DNA from: Paracidovorax avenae
GTDB lineage: Bacteria > Pseudomonadota > Gammaproteobacteria > Burkholderiales > Burkholderiaceae_C
Direction: 5' to 3'
Assembly: GCF_040892545.1 (NCBI RefSeq)
Contig: NZ_CP156079.1
Span: forward strand, 1,364,001-1,428,000
DNA: 64,000 nt
Under the pieces are notes generated by a model. That model saw only the letters and a program-made list of their open reading frames with translations, had not been told where the DNA came from and made no database searches. Shown piece by piece: positions 18,461 through 28,695 of the stretch (positions within the stretch are counted from its first letter, which is position 1; the number at the start of each line of letters is the position of its first letter). Both the position numbers and the translations under genes were made by a program.

Positions 18461-19882
18461 TCAGGCGAACTTGCGGATGTCCACGAAGTGCCCGTGCACG
18501 GCCGCGGCGGCCGCCATGGCGGGGCTGACCAGGTGGGTGCGTCCGCCCGCGCCCTGGCGGCCTTCGAAGTTGCGGTTGCTGGTGGACGCGCAGCGCTCGC
18601 CCGGCTCCAGGCGGTCGGCGTTCATGGCCAGGCACATGGAGCAGCCGGGCTCGCGCCACTCGAAGCCCGCGGCCTTGAAGACCTGGTCCAGGCCCTCGCG
18701 CTCGGCCTGTTCCTTCACCAGGCCCGAGCCGGGAACCACCATCGCCACCTTGATGTTCCGTGCCACTTTCCGGCCCAGCTTCTTCACCACGGCGGCGGCC
18801 TCGCGCATGTCCTCGATGCGGCTGTTGGTGCAGCTGCCGATGAACACCTTGTCCACGAAGATGTCGTTCAGCGGCTTGCCGGGCTCCAGTGCCATGTAGG
18901 TGAGCGCACGCTCGATGGCGCTGCGCTTGTTCGGGTCCTTTTCCTTGTCCGGATCGGGCACGCTGGCGTCCACGCCCAGCACCATCTCGGGCGAGGTGCC
19001 CCAGGTGACCTGCGGAACGATGTCGGCGCCGTTCAAGGTGACGACAGTGTCGAAATGGGCGTCGGCATCCGAATGCAGCGTCTTCCAGTAGGCGACGGCC
19101 TGGTCCCATTCCACGCCGGTGGGGGAGAGCGGCCGGTTCTTCACGTAATCGATGGTCTTGTCGTCCACCGCCACCAGGCCCGCGCGGGCGCCGGCCTCGA
19201 TGGCCATGTTGCAGACCGTCATGCGGCCTTCCATGCTGAGCGCGCGGATGGCGGGGCCCGCGAACTCGATGGTGTAGCCCGTGCCGCCGGCCGTGCCGAT
19301 CCTGCCGATGATGGCCAGCACGATGTCCTTGGCCGTCACGCCGGGGGCGACCTGGCCCTCCACGCGGATCAGCATGTTCTTCGCCTTCTTGGCCAGCAGG
19401 GTCTGCGTGGCCATCACGTGCTCGACCTCGCTGGTGCCGATGCCGTGCGCCAGGGCACCGAACGCGCCGTGCGTGCTGGTATGGCTGTCGCCGCAGACCA
19501 CGGTCATGCCGGGCAGGGTGGCGCCGTTCTCGGGACCGATCACGTGCACGATGCCCTGGCGCTTGCTCATGAACGGGAAGAAGGCGGCAGCGCCCACTTC
19601 GGCGATGTTCTTGTCCAGCGTGGTGATCTGTTCCTTGCTGATCGGGTCCTCGATGCCGTCGTAGCCGCGCTCCCAGCCGGTGGTGGGCGTGTTGTGGTCG
19701 GCCGTGGCGACGATGGAGCTGACGCGCCAGACCTTGCGGCCGGCCTGGCGGATGCCCTCGAACGCCTGCGGGCTGGTCACTTCATGCACCAGGTGGCGGT
19801 CGATGTAGAGGATGGCCGTGCCGTCCTCTTCGGTATGGACGACATGCTCGTCCCAGATCTTGTCGTAGAGGGTGCGTCCCAT
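18461..19882 (-). CDS. leuC: 3-Isopropylmalate dehydratase large subunit
   Basis: A 473-residue aconitase-family subunit carrying the catalytic [4Fe-4S] cluster of isopropylmalate isomerase. Cluster ligands are visible in [14 protein letters not shown] and in [29 protein letters not shown] near residues 129-148 is the other signature. Works with LeuD downstream. The LysR gene ends 49 bp upstream on the same strand, so the regulator is likely co-transcribed with the operon it may control. Confidence 0.98.
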   Translation of the reverse strand: MGRTLYDKIWDEHVVHTEEDGTAILYIDRHLVHEVTSPQAFEGIRQAGRKVWRVSSIVATADHNTPTTGWERGYDGIEDPISKEQITTLDKNIAEVGAAAFFPFMSKRQGIVHVIGPENGATLPGMTVVCGDSHTSTHGAFGALAHGIGTSEVEHVMATQTLLAKKAKNMLIRVEGQVAPGVTAKDIVLAIIGRIGTAGGTGYTIEFAGPAIRALSMEGRMTVCNMAIEAGARAGLVAVDDKTIDYVKNRPLSPTGVEWDQAVAYWKTLHSDADAHFDTVVTLNGADIVPQVTWGTSPEMVLGVDASVPDPDKEKDPNKRSAIERALTYMALEPGKPLNDIFVDKVFIGSCTNSRIEDMREAAAVVKKLGRKVARNIKVAMVVPGSGLVKEQAEREGLDQVFKAAGFEWREPGCSMCLAMNADRLEPGERCASTSNRNFEGRQGAGGRTHLVSPAMAAAAAVHGHFVDIRKFA

Positions 19883-19931
19883 GGTGTGTTCTCTCGTGGG
19901 CTGGTTCAGGGTGGGGATGGGTGGGTGGATT

Positions 19932-20867
19932 CTAGGAAGAGGCCTTGCGTTCCGGCGGCGCCAGATGGTCGGCCAGCAGCCGCGCCGTCACGGGCAGGCT
20001 GCCGAAGTCGCGCGCGACGAGCCGCAGCGAGCGTTCCGCCCAGGGCTCGTCCAGGGCGACCGGCTGCAGCCGCCCCACGCCGCGCATCAGCGCGAAGGCC
20101 CGGTCGGGGAGCAGCCCGATGCCGAGGCCGTTGTCGATCATGCGGCACATGGCGTCCAGGCCCGTGACCTGGATGCGCTGGCGCAGGGGGCGTCCGGCGC
20201 GCGCCGCACCGCGCCGCATGGCGAGGCTGATGCTGCTGTTGGCCTGCAGGCCGACGATGTCCCAGTCGAGCACGTCCTCGAACGGGACTGCGGACCGCCC
20301 CGCCAGCGGATGCCCCTCGGGCACCACGAGCACCAGCCTGTCGCTGCGGTAGGGGCGGCTCTGCAGTTCCTGCGGCTCGGCGCCGTTGCCGGTATGGCAC
20401 AGGCCCATATCGGCCGCGCCTTCGCGCACCGCATGCAGGATGTCGGGACTCAAATGCTCCTGCAGGTCGATCTTGACCTGGGCGTGTTCCCTGGCGAAGG
20501 CCCCGAGATCCTCGGGCAGGAACTGCACGATGGCGGAAATGTTGGCGTGCACCCGCACATGGCCGCGCACACCGTCGGCGTATTCGCTCAGTTCGCCCTG
20601 CATGCGCTCCAGCCCGAAAAGCACGGTGCGCGCGTGGTGCAGCAGGCTTTCCCCTGCCGGCGTCAGCGTCACGCCGCGGCTGTGCCGGTACAGCAGCGCG
20701 GAGCCCACGGCCGCTTCGAGGTCCGACAGGCGCTTGCTGACCGCGGACGCCGCGATGAATTCCCGCTCTGCGGCGCGCCCGATGCTGCCCAGCTCGCAGA
20801 CGGCCACGAACAGCTGCAGCGAGGTCAGGTCGATGCGGCGCGCGAAGTGGCGGTCTGGGCTTTTCAT
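19932..20867 (-). CDS. LysR-type transcriptional regulator
   Basis: A 311-residue LysR protein. The winged-helix domain is residues 12-70 ([20 protein letters not shown], then [19 protein letters not shown]). The effector domain is PBP2-like ([21 protein letters not shown] onward). ATG 20867 gives the usual N terminus; an upstream extension has no LysR similarity. It is directly upstream of leuC in the same direction, with an 8-bp inverted repeat (20937-20970) in its own promoter region, so it may control leu genes and itself. The effector is unknown; alpha-isopropylmalate would be an analogy to LeuO-like or fungal systems only. Confidence 0.9.
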   Translation of the reverse strand: MKSPDRHFARRIDLTSLQLFVAVCELGSIGRAAEREFIAASAVSKRLSDLEAAVGSALLYRHSRGVTLTPAGESLLHHARTVLFGLERMQGELSEYADGVRGHVRVHANISAIVQFLPEDLGAFAREHAQVKIDLQEHLSPDILHAVREGAADMGLCHTGNGAEPQELQSRPYRSDRLVLVVPEGHPLAGRSAVPFEDVLDWDIVGLQANSSISLAMRRGAARAGRPLRQRIQVTGLDAMCRMIDNGLGIGLLPDRAFALMRGVGRLQPVALDEPWAERSLRLVARDFGSLPVTARLLADHLAPPERKASS

Positions 20868-20936
20868 GGGGCAGGGTGTTCGGCTTCTTATAAAGAGAAG
20901 CCTGGGCGGGATTGTCCTCTGGATGGTGGGGTCTTG

Positions 20937-20970
20937 CCATCGCGAAACGCGACGTCGCACATCGCGATGG
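20937..20970. repeat. Inverted repeat CCATCGCG...CGCGATGG upstream of lysR
   Basis: Perfect 8-bp arms (20937-20944 and 20963-20970) are separated by 18 bp, 70-103 bp upstream of the LysR start. LysR-type sites often are spaced dyads of this sort, but I cannot confirm binding. Confidence 0.35.
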
Positions 20971-20988
20971 CGGACGCCGGGGGGCGTG

Positions 20989-21020
20989 AAAAAGCCGCCC
21001 GGCGCGGTGCGCGGGGCGGC
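20989..21020 (-). terminator. Intrinsic terminator after dnaJ
   Basis: GCCGCCC/GGGCGGC arms enclose a second GCGC-GGT-GCGC stem, followed on the minus strand by five T. It lies 22 bp after the dnaJ stop. Confidence 0.88.
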
Positions 21021-21041
21021 CTGCAATGGATGCGCCGGCGA

Positions 21042-22178
21042 TCAGGTGAAGAGATTCTTCAGCCGGTCGGTCCAGCTCTCGCCGCTGGGCGAGTGCTTGG
21101 CGCCACCCTTCTTGAGGGATTCGTCCAGCTCGCGCAGCAGCTTGCGCTGGTGTTCCGTGAGCTTGACCGGCGTCTCGACCACGATGTGGCAGTACAGGTC
21201 GCCCGGGTAGCTCGAGCGCACGCCCTTGATCCCCTTGCCGCGCAGCCGGAACTGCTTGCCGGCCTGGGTGCCTTCCGGGATGTCGATGGCTGCCTTGCCC
21301 TGCAGCGTGGGCACTTCGATCTCGCCGCCCAGGGCCGCGGTGATGAAGCTCACCGGCACCTGGCAATGCAGGTCGTCGCCGTCGCGCTCGAAGATCTCGT
21401 GCTTCTTCAGGCGGATCTCGATGTAGAGGTCGCCCGGAGGCCCGCCGTTGGTGCCCGGCTCGCCGTTGCCGACGCTGCGGATGCGCATGCCGTCATCGAT
21501 GCCGGCGGGAATCTTCACTTCCAGCGTCTTCTGCTTCTTGACCTTGCCCTGGCCGTGGCAGGTGGCGCATGGCTCGGGAATGATCTTGCCCGTGCCGCGG
21601 CAGTGCGGGCAGGTCTGCTGCACGCTGAAGAAGCCCTGGCGCATCTGCACCGTGCCCGTGCCCGAGCAGGTCGTGCAGGTCTTGGCGCTGGTGCCGGGCT
21701 TGGCGCCGCTGCCGTGGCAGGTTTCGCAGTTCTCCCAGGACGGGATGCGGATCTGCGCTTCCTTGCCCTTGGCGGCTTCCTCCAGCGTGATCTCCATCGC
21801 GTAGCTGAGGTCGTTGCCGCGATAGACCTGCCGCCCGCCGCCGGCACCCCGGCGGCCGCCGAACATGTCGCCGAAGATGTCGCCGAACGCTTCCGCGAAA
21901 CCGCCGAAGCCTTCCGCACCCGCGCCGCCGGGACCGCGCATGTTGGGATCGACGCCGGCATGGCCGAACTGGTCGTAGGCCGCGCGCTTCTGCGGATCGG
22001 AGAGCATCTCGTAGGCCTCCTTGGCCTCCTTGAACTTCTCCTCGGCCGGCTTGGCGGCATCACCCTGGTTGCGGTCCGGGTGGTGCTTCATCGCCAGCTT
22101 GCGATAGGCCTTCTTGATCTCTTCGTCCGAGGCGTTCTTGGGAACGCCCAGGACTTCGTAAAAGTCTCTTTTGGACAT
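21042..22178 (-). CDS. dnaJ: Chaperone DnaJ (Hsp40)
   Basis: A 378-residue type I J protein that delivers substrates to DnaK and stimulates its ATPase. J domain: [20 protein letters not shown] with His-Pro-Asp at 33-35 in KHHPDRN. A Gly/Phe-rich region follows ([19 protein letters not shown]). Four zinc-finger repeats CxxCxGxG are present ([32 protein letters not shown]). The C-terminal substrate domains contain [23 protein letters not shown] 22178 is chosen ([11 protein letters not shown]); longer in-frame extensions are not family-like. It ends the grpE-dnaK-dnaJ operon. Confidence 0.98.
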   Translation of the reverse strand: MSKRDFYEVLGVPKNASDEEIKKAYRKLAMKHHPDRNQGDAAKPAEEKFKEAKEAYEMLSDPQKRAAYDQFGHAGVDPNMRGPGGAGAEGFGGFAEAFGDIFGDMFGGRRGAGGGRQVYRGNDLSYAMEITLEEAAKGKEAQIRIPSWENCETCHGSGAKPGTSAKTCTTCSGTGTVQMRQGFFSVQQTCPHCRGTGKIIPEPCATCHGQGKVKKQKTLEVKIPAGIDDGMRIRSVGNGEPGTNGGPPGDLYIEIRLKKHEIFERDGDDLHCQVPVSFITAALGGEIEVPTLQGKAAIDIPEGTQAGKQFRLRGKGIKGVRSSYPGDLYCHIVVETPVKLTEHQRKLLRELDESLKKGGAKHSPSGESWTDRLKNLFT

Positions 22179-22287
22179 GGTGTTTCCGGGTCCTGTGGGA
22201 ACACGAACGCCGCGCAGGCCCTCGGGGGAAGGGCGCGGCGCGGCGGCTAGGGAAGGCACGCGCGCCCGGTGGGTGCGCGCGGCGTCG

Positions 22288-24252
<1,965 letters not shown>

Positions 24253-24295
24253 GTTTTTCTCCGCGATTCTTGAAGGATTTGGATAGCCAGTAACT

Positions 24296-24304
24296 TGTGG
24301 ATAA
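24296..24304 (-). promoter_or_regulatory. Perfect DnaA box in grpE-dnaK spacer
   Basis: TTATCCACA reads on the minus strand 44 bp upstream of the dnaK ATG, an exact match to the strict DnaA 9-mer. It is a single box; it may be a regulatory site or chance. Confidence 0.4.
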
Positions 24305-24380
24305 CTTGTCCGGCTTCAAGCCGTCGGCCCGGGGAATTTCTTTCCGCGGCGCACCGGGCGGCGGGGGCCGGAGGGGCACG

Positions 24381-24950
24381 TCACTTCGGTGCCGCCACCG
24401 TGACCAGGGCCGGGCGCAGCACCCGGTCGGCGATGACGTAGCCTTTCTGCAGCACGGACACGATGGTGTTGGGCTCCTGCTCGGCGGGCACCATGCTGAT
24501 GGCCTGGTGCTGGTGGGGGTCGAACTTCTCGCCGGTGCCCGGCTGGATCGCCAGCACCTTGTTGCGCTCGAGGGCGGAGGTGAGCTGGCGCAGCGTGGCG
24601 TCGGTACCCTCGCGCAGCTGCTCGATGGTGGCGTCCTTGATGGCGAGCGCCGCCGTCAGGCTGTCGGCCACGGGCAGCAGGCTCTCGGCGAAGCTCTCGA
24701 TGCCGAACTTGCGGGCCTTGGAGACTTCCTCGTCCGCGCGGCGGCGGGCGTTCTCGGCTTCGGCCTTGGCGCGCAGGAACTGGTCGGCGAGGTCGGCGCT
24801 CTTGGCCTTGAGCTCGGCCAGTTCGTTCTGCAGGCGGCCCAGCTCGTCCGCCGCATGCGCGGCCATGGTCGCCTCCACGGCTTCGGGGCTGTCGGACGGA
24901 GACGCCGTCGTCGCGGCGTTCTGGGGGGCTGGATGCTGTTGATCGGACAT
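24381..24950 (-). CDS. grpE: Nucleotide exchange factor GrpE
   Basis: A 189-residue GrpE that releases ADP from DnaK. A disordered N terminus is followed by a long helix rich in charged residues ([38 protein letters not shown]) that forms the dimer stalk. The conserved beta domain ([14 protein letters not shown], then [20 protein letters not shown]) carries the family signature. ATG 24950 gives the normal start. A heat-shock-type promoter sits about 45-70 bp upstream. Confidence 0.96.
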   Translation of the reverse strand: MSDQQHPAPQNAATTASPSDSPEAVEATMAAHAADELGRLQNELAELKAKSADLADQFLRAKAEAENARRRADEEVSKARKFGIESFAESLLPVADSLTAALAIKDATIEQLREGTDATLRQLTSALERNKVLAIQPGTGEKFDPHQHQAISMVPAEQEPNTIVSVLQKGYVIADRVLRPALVTVAAPK

Positions 24951-24994
24951 GTCGGTTGTTCTGGTGTAGGTGAATGAACGATGGACGCACGGCA

Positions 24995-25021
24995 CCTGGG
25001 TGCAAAGGGAGGGATTTCAAG
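24995..25021 (-). promoter_or_regulatory. Candidate sigma-32 promoter of grpE-dnaK-dnaJ
   Basis: On the minus strand an exact CTTGAA (25016-25021) is followed, 15 bp on, by CCCAGG within GCACCCAGGTG, close to the heat-shock -10 CCCCAT. A perfect 8-bp inverted repeat overlaps the -35 (separate entry). Confidence 0.55.
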
Positions 25022-25030
25022 CGAAATCCC
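25011..25030. repeat. Perfect inverted repeat over the grpE -35 element
   Basis: GGGATTTC (25011-25018) and GAAATCCC (25023-25030) form an 8-bp dyad with a 4-bp centre that covers the CTTGAA hexamer. It is not the CIRCE element of HrcA. Confidence 0.45.
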
Positions 25031-25090
25031 GCCAAATTCCGGCATCTGTTGCCCGGGCGGGGCGCGAAGTGCATATGCCGGCGCAAGGAG

Positions 25091-25120
25091 TGTACAAGCC
25101 GGCGACGCTAGGGCTATAAT
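25091..25120 (+). promoter_or_regulatory. Promoter of rpsF operon
   Basis: A perfect -10 TATAAT (25115-25120) has a moderate -35 TGTACA (25091-25096) at 18-bp spacing, giving a leader of about 60 nt before the rpsF ATG. Confidence 0.7.
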
Positions 25121-25129
25121 CGCCGGCTT
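25096..25129. repeat. 10-bp inverted repeat enclosing the rpsF -10 box
   Basis: AAGCCGGCGA (25096-25105) and TCGCCGGCTT (25120-25129) are perfect arms around the spacer and TATAAT box, followed by T. As DNA it could be an operator; as RNA from an upstream transcript it would be a weak terminator. Confidence 0.55.
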
Positions 25130-25187
25130 TGCCTTGCCACACTGCTTCACATGACGCGGCGGGTGGCTCATCCCAGAAGGAGATTGC

Positions 25188-25565
25188 ATGCGTCACTACG
25201 AAATCATCTTGCTGATCCATCCGGATCAAAGCGAACAGGTTCCAGCCATGCTGGAGCGCTACAAGGGCATGATCACCGCCGGCGGCGGCAAGATCCACCG
25301 CGTGGAAGACTGGGGCCGCCGCCAGCTGGCCTACATGATCAACAAGCTCGCCAAGGCCCATTACCTGTGCGTGAACATCGAGGCCGACCAGGCCGTGATG
25401 GCTGAACTGGAGCATGCCTTCAAGTTCAACGACGCCGTGCTGCGCCACCTGACCGTGGTGAAGAAGAAGGCCGAGACCGGCGCTTCCTCGATGATGAAGA
25501 CCGTCGAGCGCGAAGAGGCACGCAAGGCCAGCCAGGCCGAGTTCGCCGCCGCCAACGAGCGCTGA
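25188..25565 (+). CDS. rpsF: 30S ribosomal protein S6
   Basis: A 125-residue S6, which binds S18 and 16S rRNA on the platform of the small subunit. [20 protein letters not shown] opens the ferredoxin-like fold, and [19 protein letters not shown] contains the S18-binding strand. The C terminus carries an extended charged tail ([20 protein letters not shown]). A strong AGAAGGAG ribosome site precedes the ATG. First gene of rpsF-priB-rpsR-rplI. Confidence 0.98.
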   Translation: MRHYEIILLIHPDQSEQVPAMLERYKGMITAGGGKIHRVEDWGRRQLAYMINKLAKAHYLCVNIEADQAVMAELEHAFKFNDAVLRHLTVVKKKAETGASSMMKTVEREEARKASQAEFAAANER

Positions 25566-25587
25566 TCCGACCGCTTCCCCGGGAGCC

Positions 25588-25884
25588 GTGGAACCCCGCA
25601 ACAGCGTGACGCTGACGGCCTGCATCGCGGAGACCAAGCCTCTGCGGTACACCCCGGCCGGTCTGCCCGCCCTGGACCTGAAGCTCGAGCACGGCTCGAA
25701 GCAGTCCGAGGCTGGCGTGCAGCGAGACGTTGCGGCGGTCGTGAAGGCGGTGGCCTTCGGCGCATTGGCCGAACGCCTCGCCCGGCAGGCACTGGGCAGC
25801 CTCTGGACCTTCCAGGGCTTCCTCGCCACGCCGCGCAACGCCAAGGGTCTGGTGTTCCACATCCAGGACATTCAACAAGATTAA
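25588..25884 (+). CDS. priB: Primosomal replication protein N (PriB)
   Basis: A 98-residue single OB-fold protein that stimulates PriA helicase in replication restart. It starts with GTG at 25588, preceded by GGGAG. NSVTLTACIAETKPLRYTPAG is the conserved first strand pair, and LDLKLEHGSKQSEAGVQRDV and QGFLATPRNAKGLVFHIQDI match PriB/SSB-type folds. Its place between rpsF and rpsR is the standard beta- and gammaproteobacterial arrangement, which supports the call. The non-ATG start is usual for this gene. Confidence 0.93.
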   Translation: MEPRNSVTLTACIAETKPLRYTPAGLPALDLKLEHGSKQSEAGVQRDVAAVVKAVAFGALAERLARQALGSLWTFQGFLATPRNAKGLVFHIQDIQQD

Positions 25885-25902
25885 TTTTCAAGAGGCTTAC
25901 AA

Positions 25903-26184
25903 ATGGCCACGTTCAAGAAGTTCAACAAGGACAAGCGTCCGAAGCGCAACACCCAGTCGCTGCTGTTCAAGCGCAAGCGTTTCTGCCGTTTCACGGTCGC
26001 TGGCGTCGAAGAGATCGACTACAAGGATGTCGACACGCTGCGTGACTTCATCGCCGAAAACGGCAAGATCATCCCCGCGCGCCTGACCGGTACGCGCGCC
26101 ATCTACCAGCGTCAGCTGAACACCGCCATCAAGCGCGCGCGCTTCCTGGCCCTGGTGCCCTACAGCGACCAGCACAAGATCTGA
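25903..26184 (+). CDS. rpsR: 30S ribosomal protein S18
   Basis: A 93-residue basic S18, the partner of S6. Core [20 protein letters not shown] then [20 protein letters not shown] and [18 protein letters not shown] are the conserved segments. It follows priB by 18 bp and precedes rplI by 12 bp. Only one Cys is present (FCRF), so it is not the zinc-ribbon paralog. Confidence 0.98.
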   Translation: MATFKKFNKDKRPKRNTQSLLFKRKRFCRFTVAGVEEIDYKDVDTLRDFIAENGKIIPARLTGTRAIYQRQLNTAIKRARFLALVPYSDQHKI

Positions 26185-26196
26185 GGAGCAAGAGCC

Positions 26197-26649
26197 ATGC
26201 AAATCATCCTGCTCGACAAAGTGGTCAACCTCGGCAACCTGGGCGAAATCGTCAAGGTCAAGGACGGCTACGCACGCAACTTCCTGATCCCCTCGGGCCG
26301 CGCACGCCGCGCCACCGAAGCCAACAAGGCCGAATTCGAAGCCAAGCGCGCCGAACTCGAAAAGGCTGCAGCCGCCAAGCTGGCTGAAGCCCAGGGCCAG
26401 GGCGAAAAGCTCGGCGGCACGACCGTCAAGCTGACGCAGAAGGCTGGCGTGGACGGTCGCCTGTTCGGCTCCGTCACCAACCACGACATCGCCGAAGAGC
26501 TGAACAAGCAAGGCTACAAGATCGCCAAGTCGCAGGTCCGCCTGCCGAACGGCCCGATCAAGACCGTGGGCGACTCCACGGTGAGCGTGGCCCTGCACAC
26601 CGACGTGGTGGTGGAAGTCACCGTGTCCGTGTACGGCGAAACCGCCTGA
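26197..26649 (+). CDS. rplI: 50S ribosomal protein L9
   Basis: A 150-residue L9 bridging domains of 23S rRNA at the L1 side. The N-terminal domain [20 protein letters not shown] is followed by the signature [14 protein letters not shown] long Ala/Glu/Lys helix ([20 protein letters not shown]) joins the C-terminal domain with [16 protein letters not shown]. Last gene of the ribosomal operon, with a strong terminator 32 bp after the stop. Confidence 0.98.
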   Translation: MQIILLDKVVNLGNLGEIVKVKDGYARNFLIPSGRARRATEANKAEFEAKRAELEKAAAAKLAEAQGQGEKLGGTTVKLTQKAGVDGRLFGSVTNHDIAEELNKQGYKIAKSQVRLPNGPIKTVGDSTVSVALHTDVVVEVTVSVYGETA

Positions 26650-26681
26650 TCGGCCAGAAAGCCGGAGCGCTTTCCACCCCG

Positions 26682-26711
26682 GCAAAAGCCGCCTCCCGAG
26701 GCGGCTTTTGC
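26682..26711. terminator. Intrinsic terminator after rplI
   Basis: A perfect 13-bp stem GCAAAAGCCGCCT/AGGCGGCTTTTGC with a CCCG loop is followed by GTTTT. It separates the rpsF operon from dnaB. Confidence 0.93.
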
Positions 26712-26835
26712 GTTTTCTGGCGCCGCATCCATGCACCGCCAGCCCACCGGCTGTGAACGGCTTTTCCACAGACTTGTCCACTGACCGACAGTTTCCGGCC
26801 CCGCCGCGGTACCGGAAGCGCAAGGATCGATTGCC

Positions 26836-28257
26836 ATGAGTTCCGACTTCCCTCCGCTGCACGAATCCGATTTCGCGTCTGCCGCCCCGGCGGACCAGGA
26901 GGTGGCCCGGCTGCGCATGCCACCGCATTCGCTGGAGGCCGAGTCCAGCGTGCTGGGCGGGCTGCTGCTCGACAACATGGCCTGGGACCGTGTGGGCGAC
27001 CTGCTGGTGGATGGGGATTTCTACCGGCACGAGCACCAGCTCATCTATTCGGCCATCGGCAAGCTGGTGAATGCCAGCAAGCCGGCGGACGTGATCACGG
27101 TCTTCGGGGAACTGCAGAGCCTGGGCAAGGCCGAGGAGGTGGGCGGGCTGGCCTATCTCAACAACCTGGCGCAGTACGTTCCCAGCGCCACCAACATCCG
27201 CCGCTACGCGGAGATCGTGCGCGAGCGCTCCATCCTGCGCAAGCTGGTCACGGCGAGCGACGAAATTTCCACGACGGCCTTCAATCCGAAGGGAAAGACG
27301 GTCGAGAAGATCCTGGACGAGGCCGAATCCAAGATCTTCGCCATCGGCGAGGAGGGCTCGCGCAACAAGCAGGGCTTCCAGTCGCTCGACACCCTCGTGG
27401 TGGACCTGCTGGACCAGGTGCAGGAGATGGCGGACAACCCGATGGACGTGACCGGCGTGCCGACGGGTTTCGCCGACCTGGACCGCATGACCTCGGGGCT
27501 GCAGGCCGGCGACATGATCGTTCTGGCTGCGCGTCCTTCGATGGGCAAGACCTCGTTCGCCGTGAACATTGCGGAGCACGTGGCGCTCAACGAAGGCCTT
27601 CCCGTGGCCATCTTCTCGATGGAAATGGGTGCCGCCCAGCTCGCCGTGCGTATCGTGGGCTCGATCGGCCGCGTGAACCAGGGAAACCTGCGGACCGGCA
27701 AGCTGACCGACGAGGAATGGCCGCGCCTGACCGAAGCGATCGAGCGCCTGCGTACCGTGTCGCTGCACATCGACGAAACGCCGGGCCTCACCCCGGGCGA
27801 GCTGCGGGCCAACGCCCGCCGCCTGGCCCGCCAGTGCGGAAAGCTCGGCCTGATCGTGGTGGACTACCTGCAGCTCATGAGCGGCTCGGGCGCGGGCAGC
27901 GCCGACAACCGGGCGACCGAGCTGGGCGAGATCTCGCGGGGGCTGAAGATGCTGGCCAAGGAACTGCAGTGCCCGGTGATCGCGCTCTCCCAGCTCAACC
28001 GCTCGGTGGAGCAGCGCACCGACAAGCGCCCCATGATGTCCGACCTGCGCGAATCGGGCGCCATCGAGCAGGATGCGGACATCATCATGTTCATCTACCG
28101 GGACGACTACTACAACAAGGACTCCAAGGAGCCCAACGTGGCCGAGGTCATCATCGGCAAGCAGCGGAACGGCCCGACAGGCACGGTGAAGCTGTTCTTC
28201 CAGAAGAACCAGACGCGGTTCGAGAACCTGGCCATGGGGTCGGGCGACGATTTCTGA
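26836..28257 (+). CDS. dnaB: Replicative DNA helicase DnaB
   Basis: A 473-residue hexameric helicase of the replication fork. The N-terminal domain begins near LRMPPHSLEAESSVLGGLLL. The RecA-type motor has Walker A ARPSMGKTSFAVN near residue 235 and Walker B LIVVDYLQLMSG near residue 340. The arginine-finger region follows as LRESGAIEQDADIIMFIYRD, and IGKQRNGPTGTVKLFF is the conserved C-terminal end. No intein. It lies 186 bp after rplI behind a terminator; TTTTCCACA near 26763 resembles a DnaA box. Confidence 0.98.
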   Translation: MSSDFPPLHESDFASAAPADQEVARLRMPPHSLEAESSVLGGLLLDNMAWDRVGDLLVDGDFYRHEHQLIYSAIGKLVNASKPADVITVFGELQSLGKAEEVGGLAYLNNLAQYVPSATNIRRYAEIVRERSILRKLVTASDEISTTAFNPKGKTVEKILDEAESKIFAIGEEGSRNKQGFQSLDTLVVDLLDQVQEMADNPMDVTGVPTGFADLDRMTSGLQAGDMIVLAARPSMGKTSFAVNIAEHVALNEGLPVAIFSMEMGAAQLAVRIVGSIGRVNQGNLRTGKLTDEEWPRLTEAIERLRTVSLHIDETPGLTPGELRANARRLARQCGKLGLIVVDYLQLMSGSGAGSADNRATELGEISRGLKMLAKELQCPVIALSQLNRSVEQRTDKRPMMSDLRESGAIEQDADIIMFIYRDDYYNKDSKEPNVAEVIIGKQRNGPTGTVKLFFQKNQTRFENLAMGSGDDF

Positions 28258-28284
28258 CGCCGGGCAGGGCGGGCCTGCGCCGCC

Positions 28285-28692
28285 CTACGCCCTGGCGACG
28301 GTGTAGACCACCATCCCCAGCAGCACCACGCCCAGCACCCCGCAGGCCACCACCAGGCGCTGCGCGCCGGTGCGCAATGCGCTCACGGTGGCGACGAGCT
28401 GGGCGTTCTGCTGGGCCAGCTGCTCGATGACTTCCAGGGCCTGGCGTTGCGACTGCTCCAGCGCCTGCACCTGGTCCTCCAGGGCGCCGATGCGCTGCAG
28501 GGCCAGTTCCTGGGGCGACGGGGCGGTGGATGCCGCCAGGCGTGCGGCTTCCTCGTCCGCCTGTGCCTGTTCGGCCTCCCGGGCGCTCCGGCTGCGCAGC
28601 AGCCCCTTCGCGGCCTTGATGAGCTGCGGAGAGGCCTCGATCACCTTGTCCCATGGGACCAGCTGCAGGGCGGTGATCCAGCTGATGGCCAT
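28285..28692 (-). CDS. Hypothetical coiled-coil, tail-anchored membrane protein
   Basis: A 135-residue protein of unknown function. It starts with an amphipathic segment (AISWITALQLVPWDKVIEAS). A central Glu/Gln/Ala-rich region with heptad spacing (LEDQVQALEQSQRQALEVIE, QLAQQNAQLVATVSAL) predicts a coiled coil. One membrane helix (LVVACGVLGVVLLGMVVYTV) lies at the extreme C terminus. It ends convergent with dnaB (27 bp) and follows phoH by 3 bp on the same strand, so it may be co-transcribed with that gene. Confidence 0.75.
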   Translation of the reverse strand: MAISWITALQLVPWDKVIEASPQLIKAAKGLLRSRSAREAEQAQADEEAARLAASTAPSPQELALQRIGALEDQVQALEQSQRQALEVIEQLAQQNAQLVATVSALRTGAQRLVVACGVLGVVLLGMVVYTVARA

Positions 28693-28695
28693 GCG

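Noticed and set aside
28258..28284. Hairpin GGGCGG/CCGCCC after dnaB as a terminator
   Set aside because: The stem is short and no T-run follows on either strand, so I do not list it as a terminator.
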